Of a DNA stretch of 64,000 nt, positions 1 to 10,226 are shown in pieces. Origin of the DNA: Terana coerulea (lineage: Eukaryota; Basidiomycota; Agaricomycetes; Polyporales; Phanerochaetaceae); contig JAKOGH010000865.1 in assembly GCA_024811115.1 (NCBI GenBank), positions 1 to 64,000 of the forward strand, written 5' to 3'. Both the position numbers and the translations under genes were made by a program. Position 1 is the first letter of the stretch, and every line of letters starts with the position of its first letter. The notes beneath the pieces are model-generated. The model was not told the DNA's origin. It did no database searches and was given only the letters and a program-made list of their open reading frames with translations.

Positions 1-3000
1 AAGGCAATCAGATTGATGTCCCAACGATCGTCACTACACGGGACACCTCCAATCCTTTTCTAAAAGCTCTACTGGGATCCTGATGACCCATCTTCTTATT
101 GATCAGACCTCAGACAAGACATGGCATTGCAACGACCAAATTGCCTGTTCCAATCCCAGGTACAACGCCGACGGCAGTCATAATGTCGGGCGGTCCGATC
201 ACTAATGTGTCGATCTCAGAGCCGCATTCAGGATCACGTGAGCGAATGTCATTCGCCGTCACCAACCCTTGGGAATACGTCCATTTTCCTCGCTATGAGT
301 GGTTAATTACACAACCCATCAATCAACCCTGGAAAGATCGCACACCCAGTTCGATAGATGTCCAGCCACTATGATTACGTGACAACGCCTAATTGGCATT
401 GAGGATGACGTAGCACGAAATCCCCGAATGATCCCGGGAGGCTCATCTTGAGGAGGGAACAAATCTTCGCTTTTCGACCTGGCAGCGCTACATCGCGAAC
501 AGGCGGGCGCTTCACATCCGCGCTAAAACCAACGTGGGCTAGCGATCTGGCAATCGAAGAAATGCAAAGAAAGCAAAGAAACCTTTCGGTGAACTAGTCC
601 CCGAGTACTATCACGCAGTACAAAGGACGTCTTTGCTAAAGAAAACTTCTGATTCACTACCAACGACGCCCGTGACCACGCGATTGAGCTAACGCCAGCG
701 CTACGCCAGTGGGAGGAAAATCACCTCACACGCTGGACAATGAAAGCGCTAGACGACTTCTTGGAAGAGAACCTTCGATCCCGGACGTATCCGCCCTTCT
801 AAGTCACCCTGGGCAGCTCCGTTCTTCGTCAAAAAAGGATGGCTCGCTTCGACCGACAGGACTACCGCAAGCTTAACGATTTAACCATCAAAATCGTTAT
901 CCACTTCCTTCGATCCATGGGTAACTAGACAAGCCGAAGGGTCCAAGTACTTCACGGTTAGACGTCAGATGGCTACAACAACATTCGGATCAAGGAAGGC
1001 GATGAAGAGAAAGCGGCGTTCATCACAAACCGCGACTCTTCGAACCCCTAGTCACTTCGGTCTCACCACCCGCCAGCCACGTTCGCATAATGATGAACGA
1101 CATCTTCCGAGATCTGATCCAGGAAGGACACGTGATGGTCTACATCGACGACATCATGATCTATACCAAGGATCCTGGAAGAACATCGCCGCATTGTGCA
1201 ACAAGTTTTGGACGTAATGCGAGAACACCGGCTGTACCTCAAGTGCAGGCGACCAACGGCTCGAGATCGAATACCTCGGCATGATCATCTCCGAAGGACA
1301 AGTCCAGATGGATCCAGTCAAAGTAGAAGGCGTCAAGAGATGGCCGAAGCCCACGTGCAAACGGGACATCCAGACGTTCGCCTTCACCAACTTCTACCGA
1401 CGATTCATCAAAGACTTCAAAGATCGCGAAGCCACTCACCTCCACCGCAAGCAATGCCACATTCGTATGGAACCCCGAGCAAGCCAAGCCTTCAAAGAAC
1501 TCAAGAACCGCATCTGTTCCGCCCCAGTCCTAGCAATGCCCACGGACGAGGACAAGTTCCGAATTGAATGCGACGCTTCAGACTTCGCCTACGGTGCAAC
1601 CCCTCGAGCAACACCAGGATGGCAAATGGAAGCCTGTCGCATTCTCTCCAAAGCGTTCACAGCCACCGAGCGCAACTACGAGATCTACGATAAGGAACTC
1701 ATGTCCATCATGTCGGCACTTGACGAATGGGCGCCAGTACCTAATGGGCGCTCGGCAGGACTTCGAGATCTGGACAGATCACAAAGAACCTGGAGCTCTC
1801 CGGGAAGCCGCAGAAGCCGAACCGACGGCAAGCGATGGTGTGCCGAACTTGCCGAGTATCACTTCCTACTTCAGCATAAAACCACGGACCAATGGAAGGC
1901 AGACACCTCACGACAGGCCTGGATACGAGAATGGAAGGACGATAACGCAGACATTGTAGTACTAAAACCTGAACACTTTCGCGAACTATCTCTCACGTGA
2001 GTATAGATCAGCACATGCTTGACGGACCAGCTACTGAGTGGCTCGTAGATATTAAGAAACACAAAGCTAATAAGGACAAAGTAGTTACGATAGCGCTAGC
2101 AAAGAAGGAAGGCGGACTGGAAGGAAGATGAAGAGGGATTGGTTACTTGGAAGATCGGATCTACGTCCCGTACATCGGAAACTTCGCGAACAGATCATCA
2201 AGCATCACCACGCACTCATACCACGGACACCCGTGGCCAACACAAGACCCACGAGTTGATCACGCGCAACTACTGGTGGCCACGTATTCGCGGAGACATT
2301 AGGAAGTACGTCGAGGATGTGTCGACTGTCGAAGACCAAGGTTCACACCGGATCCAAACTCGGTCCGCTTCACCCGAACGAGATTGCCTCGACCGTGAAA
2401 TCATCTCTGTCGATAAAATTGGTCCACTCCTCCGTCGCTAGGATTCGATGCGATCATTGTGATTGTCTGTATGTTCTCCAAACAGATAATCTGCATCCTC
2501 CACCATCGAGCTCAACGCGCTGGTGACGGAGCAAAATCCTGCGCGACCACGTTGTCGCCCATCACGGCATTCCACTCGGGAAGATTGTCAGCGATCAAGG
2601 AGCAGAGTTCAAGAACGAGTACATATCGGAACTCTATAAGTCTCTGGGAATCGAAGCCAACGCATCCACGGCCTATCATCCGCGGACCGACGGTCGACGG
2701 AACGGATTAACGCTGAAGTCGAACAGTACCTTCGACTTTTCATCAACTACCGACAATCCGATTGGGCCGAGTGGCTACCCTCGCCTCATTCTCGTACAAC
2801 AACAAAGTCAACAGCTCCACTGAACAAACTCCGTTCTTCGTCAACAAAGGCTATCACCCTAACTCCTAAACGAACCCTACCGGAGTAAAAAGGAAACCGT
2901 GAGAGACTTTGTAGATCGGATGAAATCAGTACGAGAGAAACGCAGCGGCCATCTGATTAGCACAGGAGACGATGAAGCGCTTCCAATGATCGACGGAAGG

Positions 3001-3910
3001 AAGACATGAATACAAGCCGAGACCCATGGCTTGAAGGAACCAATATCACAACCGATCGACCGATGAAGAAGCTCGACAACAAGCGCTACGGCCCGTTTAA
3101 AGTTAAACAAAAACACGGCGCCTCCGCTACGAGCTTGAACTTCCCAAAGCATGGAGGAAGATCTATCCCACGGTCAATGAGATAGGCTCTCACCGCTCCG
3201 AGAGTCCTCCTTCGAATCCCAGGCACGCGAACCCAAAATACCCGATCTAATTGATGGACAAGAAGAACATGAGGTCGAAGAGATCTTGGACGCTAAACTG
3301 GACAAGGGAATTCTTAAATACAAGGTTCTGGAAGCACGAAACGGCCGCGCAAGTACATGGGAACTGCGATCCAACCTCACCCACTGTCAAGATCTCATCG
3401 ATGCTTTCTACAAACGCGTGCCAGGTGCCCCGTCCATTGACTATTCGAATTCCCCCCGTCAGCGTTCGCCCCTAACGTCAATCAGTTCATCGGACATATC
3501 GGTTCCAGATTATACAATTGGGAAATAGGTCGTACAGATCGAGACGCCGAGTTCTACAGATCACGCCGGATGTGATCCTTAGAGAGGGGTTATGTCATGA
3601 ACTTCTGGGCGTCTCTAGGGTATTCTTTTCATTTCCATTGTCTTCTACCCCTATCTATTGTTCTCTCATCGATACTGCGTGGTTTCCGTATGTTTCTCTA
3701 TTGTTCTGGATCGCTCTAGTACATACACGAGGATACCGGGTGGTACTGTACAGTTTAGGATTACACATGTATAAGTAGCTACCGTCTGCAACAGAGAAAG
3801 CCAGTCTCGAGCTGGTCTGTTCCCCAGCTAGTTACTCGGAGACTGCACCACTACTTCCGTCCCAGTTGAGAGCGTCGCACCTGGTACAGCTGTACTAGTT
3901 GTTGTTGACA
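1..3910 (+). mobile_element. Degenerate Ty3/gypsy (chromovirus-type) LTR retrotransposon, 3' part
   Basis: Pieces of a gypsy polyprotein occur in canonical order but in shifting frames. The retropepsin-to-RT linker lies around 100-370. Reverse transcriptase lies around 800-1300, with the YIDD catalytic box near 1140. RNase H lies around 1558-1740 (ECDASDFAYGA, then KELMSI). The integrase core lies around 2190-2720 (SDQGAEFK, then AYHPRTDG). A chromodomain-like tail lies around 3250-3440 (EVEEILD, then WELRSNLTHC). The order protease-RT-RNaseH-integrase-chromodomain is diagnostic of chromoviruses. Stops and frameshifts appear about every 100-300 bases, so no full-length protein is possible and the copy is dead. 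The 5' LTR and gag lie outside the window. The element ends in a purine-rich tract (about 3581-3589) followed by a recognisable LTR. Confidence 0.9.
3593..3910 (+). repeat. Probable 3' LTR of the gypsy element
   Basis: Begins TGTCATGA right after a purine tract (AGAGAGGGG) and ends TTGTTGACA, giving the short inverted termini TGTCA/TGACA expected of an LTR, about 318 bp long. A TATAAG box sits near 3770, in a plausible U3 position. The 5' partner is outside the window, so the boundaries rest on termini and position only. Confidence 0.6.
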
Positions 3911-4156
3911 GTTTGGGGCTATGCCACGCAATCCAAGCACTTACTATCCTCTGGGCTACTGCGCGTGGTCAGCCCTTCCCTCTAAGTATGTTTCTGTTGC
4001 GTAGTACAAGGTACTGCAGTTCTTGAGCTTGCGCTGTTACCGGCTACTGACTGAAAACTCGCGAGAAACTGCAACTGTGACGTACTAACATGCCATGTCG
4101 TATAAGGTTTGGGTAACAGCGATGCTTGAGTTCAACACGAGGCCAGTTTTCCCGGC
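3911..4156. other. Short non-coding spacer
   Basis: Nothing recognisable lies between the LTR end and the first inverted-repeat arm. Confidence 0.5.
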
Positions 4157-4427
4157 TTACTGTCGTTTGCAAAGCACCTGAGACAAGCGCCTTTCGGCCA
4201 AATTTGGACGTTTTGGTAGCACGGATGACTTTCGTATTGTAGCTCACCCAATACACACCGTAGCCACTATTCTGAGACATGTAAAGTGACTTATTTCTCA
4301 ATTCGAAAGTGCTCGCAACAAGAACGAGAGAAATTGGGCAATTTTTGAGTGAGCTGGTTGTCCTAGACCCCCTTGACAACTTTTGAGCCAGGATGAAAGA
4401 ATGACTTGAGCGTTTCACTTTGGGAAG
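4157..4427 (-). repeat. Inverted-repeat arm 1
   Basis: The reverse complement of this stretch matches 4631-4912 over most of its length. It shares a nearly unbroken block of about 50 bases at the outer end (CGAAAGGCGCTTGTCTCAGG and flanks), then GTGTATTGGGTGAGCTAC, then a more diverged inner half. Both arms stop at the same point (ACAGTAA). No coding function is apparent. Confidence 0.8.
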
Positions 4428-4630
4428 GTTGGAAGTGCTTTTTGTTATGTTTTCTCACGTGCCAGTACTCTTAGATTGACCTCGGTTGGATGCTATGTCC
4501 TCATGGGTCTGCTCAAGGGTGCACGGGCAAAGCGCCCGTGAGAGTGCAACTGCATGAGAGCACCACATCCGACCGGGACCGGTTTGAGAGTGCTTGCACA
4601 TGCGGAACATCATACAAATCACGCCCAGCC
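4428..4630. other. Spacer between the inverted-repeat arms, with a small hairpin
   Basis: About 200 bp separates the arms. It contains a perfect short stem, CACGGGC / GCCCGTG with a 5-base loop, near 4526-4544. No ORF with protein-like composition was seen. Confidence 0.5.
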
Positions 4631-4912
4631 TTTTGAAGCGAAATGGCTCAGCCATTCTTCCGTCCCAGCCTCAAAAGTCGTTGAGGGAGTCTGGTGCCGG
4701 GACCAGCATGCCTAGCTTGCTCAAAAATCGGTCATTTCTTCTCGTTCTTGTTGCATGCACCTTTGCATCGAAGAATAAATTGTTTTTCATGTCTTAACTT
4801 AGTGTCTATAATGTGTATTGGGTGAGCTACGACACAAAAGTCACCCGTGCTACCAAAACGTCCAAATTTGGCCGAAAGGCGCTTGTCTCAGGTGCTTTGC
4901 AAACGACAGTAA
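4631..4912 (+). repeat. Inverted-repeat arm 2
   Basis: Partner of 4157-4427 in the opposite orientation. It ends at ACAGTAA, only about 60 bp before the proposed start codon of the MYND-finger gene, so the repeat probably forms part of that gene's promoter or 5' leader. Confidence 0.8.
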
Positions 4913-4971
4913 TGAAGGGATAGCGGTGCTCCAGCCGCCAGGGTTCGATTGTGCAAGATGCGGGCGAAAGG

Positions 4972-5877
4972 ATGGGCTACGAGTATGACTTCACTTCGCC
5001 ATGGGAGTTTGTAATCAAGGTTAGTCCCTGCACGAGATTGACTGCCAGTCGGATTCATACGCGCTGACCCGCACACGACCGTCAGGTGGAGAGCATTGCC
5101 TCCGCAGACGAAAGTTCGGGCGCTGTGGCCGTCTTAGACAGTGCAGGGCTCCATCCACTCCATAAGACAGTCTTCAAATGGGCAGATATTTTAAAGGAGG
5201 CAGGCGCAGGCACTGCTGGACGAGAGAAAGCACTCCGACGGCTGCGTGGCATGAGTGTAGCGCTCCCGCACGATGACTTCGAGTATTTCTCCGTTGAGGA
5301 AACTCAGCAAGCCATCCTCGCTGTGCTGGACTCGAAGACGTCGATGGCAATGGTCTCGAAGCAGCTTCACGTCGACCTCGGCGCCCTCAAACCCAACAGG
5401 ACCGAGAGCCTCAAAGACCAGGTCACGCGGCTCGTGGGCAACCCAATGGCGCAGGGCCGGTCGGTCACGGTCACCTTCCCTGGCTTCGGCAACGACACGG
5501 GCAGCAACCCCAACGAGAGTGTGCGGGAGCAGTTCCTGCGAATGACGAATGGCCTAAAGAAAGGACAGAAGGTCTCGAAGACCCCGGTGCTGGATGGGCG
5601 CGGGCGGCAGACTGGGACATTTGTAGAGGAGGGCATCGCGGAGGGCAGGAGGGACCGGCCCGGGAACACAGCGTGTTACAGCTGCGGCAATCTGAACAAC
5701 GTGAAGGCGTGCAGCAGGTGCAAGCAGAAGTATTACTGCTCACAACAATGTCAGCGGGTAAGCGCAGTGCTCTGCAGACATGGACTGTCAGTGCTGAATA
5801 ATGTTTATGAACAGGCACACTGGGCACGAGCGCATAAGAATGAATGTGCCGTGTTAGCCGTCGCAGGCACTGCCTGA
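4972..5877 (+). CDS. MYND-type zinc-finger protein
   Basis: Three-exon gene: 4972-5019, 5086-5757, 5815-5877, giving about 260 aa. The first exon is inferred: ATG at 4972 reads to a donor at 5020, and the acceptor CAG at 5083-5085 joins in frame to a long open exon. The C-terminus carries a MYND finger: CYSC, CSRC, YYCSQQCQ, then HW..HK.EC, i.e. the C4-C2HC zinc-ligand set of this protein-protein interaction module. The second intron (5758-5814, 57 nt) splits the finger between the sixth and seventh ligands. Its length is a multiple of three and it has no stop, so an unspliced transcript stays open with 19 extra residues in the finger. The N-terminal ~200 residues have no recognisable domain. 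The cellular role is unknown. Confidence 0.85.
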
Positions 5878-6126
5878 GTGCTGGTTGGAATCATACTTGT
5901 CTCCGAGTATTCTATCATCGTCATGATCTTAATTCAAGCGCAATAATCTGAGTCGGAGTCATATTTAAGCTCGTAAACTAAAAGAGTTGGCTCAATTGCT
6001 CTACACACAATACTAAACAGCAATCAGTAAGAAAGATGAAGTTCCTAATAGCGTCTGTTAAGTGTTACACATACGTGAAGTAGACCATACATCTCATACG
6101 CAAAACCAATTCTACGGTATCGCACA

Positions 6127-8860
6127 CTACACCACAGGCCATCTTTGCTGCCACAAGGCCTCAAAATCCGCCAGACATTGCAATGCCTCGCCAAGCTGGG
6201 GACGCATAAGCGGAGGCGAGATTGGCGGAGGAACTGGTGCAGCAGGCCGTATAGGTTCGTAGCCAAAGAACAGCCGGAGCAGCGTCGTCATAACGCGTGG
6301 CGACAGCCCCGGGACCCGGTTCCACACACCTTCCAGCAGTGCGTGCTGGTGAGCGAGGAGCCACTGCTCTGCGGCTGTCAGGGGAGGGCACCCGAGACAT
6401 ATCTCTATCAGGTGCTGCACGACGTCTTTGGACGGGCATGTAGGGTCCATTGCGACGTACTGGTCCTGCGCTAACTTCAAGACACTCCTCGAGAGCGACG
6501 TAATGGTGGGTATGGTAAACGATATCTGCATGTCGTGCGAGAGTAGACATGCCTTCGCAAGCAGGGTATTGAGTCTCTTGCCCTGCTCGACAAGAACTGT
6601 GCTAAGGCCCTCTAGAAGCGCTTGTACCTGCGCGTGCACGATTGGATCTTGGCGTAGTGCGGGGTTGCAAGCGCAGTTCATCAAAGGGACAGCGGCCGAA
6701 GCTAGCACCGCATCGTATGTGCTAAGGCTGGAGTACAATGGCCCAAGGGCAAGTTCCACAAGCGCAGGGAGGTTTCTGAAGAGAATTAACCTCTCCATGA
6801 GGACGACGACCCTTTGTGCTGCTATCGGACGTCTGTTCAGCGTTCCAAAGTCGGTCAAGGCGCTGGTTATCGCAGAGCGCACTGCTGTATGATGAGTACG
6901 CTCAGCGAGGTGCCATGTGAGTGACAAGGAGAGTGGTGCGCACGAGTCTCAGTCAATCCAAACCCTTGTAAGCAGCAACCAAACAGCATGAGCGACAGAA
7001 GCCTGCGGTCGAGGCTAAAGCCCTTTGTAGCGTCAGGTTGGGCTTGATGTTCCACGGCTAGTTTGACATCATAAACGACTCGCCCAAAGTTGTCGAGGAA
7101 CTCCGCGTGCAAGGCTTTGTCGTGCGAGCGGTACAAGGTACCTCTATACAGGTACCACAGAATTTTGCGCATCCGGGGATCTTGAGGGGCGACCGGGAAA
7201 TCAGGTGCATTTGCCATGGCGATATCTGGCCATTCCTTTGGGAGGCAGGCCCACAGAACAGAGCGGCATTCGTAAAGAGTTTGGTGCAGCGTTTCGGGAC
7301 TGCGGACAGTGAACGAGAGTGGGTGCCAGGGGGCCAATTCATGGAATGCTTCGAGGTGGCTGGATCTTAGGCGCTGCTTCATGAACCCTACCGCGATATC
7401 CAGACGGCCCTGTATAGAGAAATCTTGCATGCCAGGTAGCGTTTCGGGTGCATTCCCGCGTTCGGAGGCTGCCGAAGCAAGTGTGTACGAGAATGCGCGA
7501 CAATCCAACTGCTCTGCGTGGCTGGCTACCGCCGTGCGATCTTTGTGTTCCCAGAACGCTGTCGGATACCTAAGGATACCATAGTACAACGACAGGAACT
7601 TCTGGATGCGCCACGCGTCAAGACATCTCATCAACGCCTCGTATCGCATAGCGTCCCAAGGGCCAGGGGCGTCGATGATAGGTGCAAGGGAAGGTAGGTA
7701 GCCAAAGCGAAACAACACGCTTACGGTACCGCGGATCCCCACGAGCGCGGCCTGCTGCAGCCACATTATCGGGTAATACAATCCGCCCAGTCCACTATAT
7801 CCCATCATCAAGGTAGACAAAATGATGGACGAAGGAACGGCGAGCACGGCCGCAAGCGCAGCAGGCAGCACCACATGAAGCGCGACAATTGCGACGGGAA
7901 TCACGGTGGACTTGTACGGGCAATCCGGCCAGAGCAGGGGTAACAGCGTAGACACCGCAAACAAGCCGAGGAAGATGCAGGCCAGGACGAGGAAGCTGGT
8001 GGCCGTCGTGATGTTGAGGGACTGGAGCAGCTCGTAAAGCCCGACAAGGAACAGCACGACGGAGACCTGCACCGTAACGGGCAGGAATGACACAATCTCG
8101 GGCACCTTCCATCGCTGCACGGCGCTGGCTCGCAGCTGACGCATTCGCACCGCGTTGCGTACAGTCAGCTGCGGCGGCAGCGGCAGACGGCGCAGCCACT
8201 GCTGCACGGCGATGGTCGAGAAGGCGCCCATGAGCGCGAGCGTCAAACTCGACACCATCAGCACATTCAGTCGCACGATCGGCGTGTCGGGGACAAAGGG
8301 AGTGGGTGGCTCCGGCTGCACGGTGGAATTTATGAACCCGAGATTGACTGGGACAAACCCAGGCGTGGACGACGGGGCACTTTGAGACACAGAGGAGTTC
8401 AAGATGAGGCCGACGGTGAGGGAGAAGGACGCAAGTTGCTGAGAGATGTTGGCAAGAAGCTTGGCGGAGGTGTTACCCGAGTCTTCTTGAAGCATCGGGA
8501 GCGTGTAGACGATGAATCCAGTAACCACCGCGGAGAATAGACCAGTCTGACATGCATTTCAGCGGAGGAGAAAGTGAGTGAGGAAGGCAAGCGCACGAAG
8601 GTAAGCAGGTTCGCCAGCTCGTCCTTCCACTCGTCTAGGGTCTTCTCGTCGTTGGCTTTGCCATAGTTGAGGATAGTTCGCCATCCCTCCAGATGCTACG
8701 TGCACGAGATTAGCACTGCCCGCTGTAGATTATGTGGATTCTCACCTTCTCCGCTGAGACATTCTCCTCAGGTTGAGCTGCTGGAGCTTCGTCTACCTGT
8801 GCGCCCATTGATTATTGCCAGTTCGCAACACGACGTACACCAACTTACCTCCTCAGACAT
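6127..8860 (-). CDS. DUF6535 domain-containing membrane protein
   Basis: Five exons: 8849-8860, 8746-8796, 8597-8695, 6980-8546 and 6127-6884, totalling 828 codons in frame. The first four joins have good donor and acceptor sites; the last donor (GTTGCT at 6979) is weak. The N-terminus has the DUF6535 pattern: a W..IL segment, then DEWKDELANLLTF, then TGLFSAVVTGFIVYTLPML as the first membrane segment. Further hydrophobic helices follow around residues 140-165, 205-230, 240-265 and 270-300. A long soluble C-terminal part (about residues 310-828) has no motif I know. DUF6535 proteins are an expanded agaricomycete family of unknown function. The gene converges on the MYND-finger gene, with about 250 bp between stops. 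Confidence 0.85.
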
Positions 8861-10226
8861 CGGTGAACATACGTTGCACGGACAGGCATATCTCTGTGTT
8901 TGGCTGGCTGGGGCCGTCGCCGCGCTCGCGCCTTGCGCCATGGGAGAGTAGTCAAAGCGTGTTGCCGCCGCGAGGTAACCTGGTTAAGGTGCTGTGAGGC
9001 AGCTAGGATTTTCGCCTTATGGGCGTGGTACTGGGGTTGAGGGAGGAGGGGGCTGGAAGGAGGAAGGTACTTGTCTGCAGGCTGTGTGACACATGGCACG
9101 GAGCGAGGGGGCGGCGCGTGTCAGCTCAGGGTCCTGTCGAGCGGTGGCGGTGTGCCTTGTGTGGGCATGAACGCGACGTGAACGGGCAGTGACGAGTATG
9201 AACAAAATAGTGCGTCCATTTCGTGGAAAGCTGCGTGCTGCTGGGCTGGCGAGTCCTGGAAGGTGCATTGGTGGAAGCGACCCACGGGACGGGCGCGGCA
9301 CGCAGGACGGAGAGCGGAGTTCCAACGTGGGGCGGCAGATGCCGATACAGCACGCCCACTGGCGCCGGGCTGGTTACCTTGCAATTGGGTCCTCGGACAG
9401 CTGTTCACGTTCAGTATCCGGGCAATCCCACCAGCCAGGTCCAGACGGAATAGTAATTCCAGGACTCGGATTTCAACAGGATATACCATGCCCATAACAG
9501 TAGCATAGCAAACTCTTAACAAACTTGCACGCCCAAGTGCACGCCAGACTGGCCAACGCTCTCTGAGTAAAATATTGATACGTGAGTAGGTTATGACAGG
9601 CTCAACAGGGGTGAGAAAACAGCTCTTTCAAGCTTACGCATCAGTAAGCATGGATCCTGCTTGTCCGCTGCATATCCCAAGCGTAAAGCGCCACTAAGTG
9701 GCGCCTCTGCACACTGGGGAGCCATCATACTTATACTTACTTACATCTGTACATATGCTCGAAGTGGGCTCGAAATGCTGCACATACGGTGGTTGCGGCC
9801 CACTCAGCACCTAGGCGCCAAGTTGCGGTGTGCGTCCCGTATGTCAGTTCAAGAACCGTGACATGACTCGCATCACGCACCGGGCGCCTCCGCTGCGCAA
9901 CCGCCTTTGTGGCGTGGGACAGTGCTTACCAGTTCAACTGCCCTGCATGCTCGACATTCACGCCGCCCACACCGCACAAACCCACCGCCACCTTTCAAGA
10001 TGTCCAGCTTCTGCCACAAGCACAGAAATCCAGCGTTGAACGTCCGCAGACGCATTACTCCATTATGCTACAAATACAGACAGACAAACAGACAAACATG
10101 CCGCAGCGCACAAATAACAGCAAAGCACAAGTCACTAGTCATTACAAACATACACGTCCCGCCCTCGCCTCCACCCTCCCCTCCAGCGACAGCCACAGAC
10201 GCGTTTTCGACGCGAGGAGCACAGGC
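8861..10226. other. Intergenic region, nothing recognisable
   Basis: Region between the DUF6535 start and the OPT stop. Several short ORFs exist on both strands, but all have Arg/Ala/Pro/Ser-rich, shadow-like composition. No domain, repeat or RNA gene was recognised. Confidence 0.5.
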
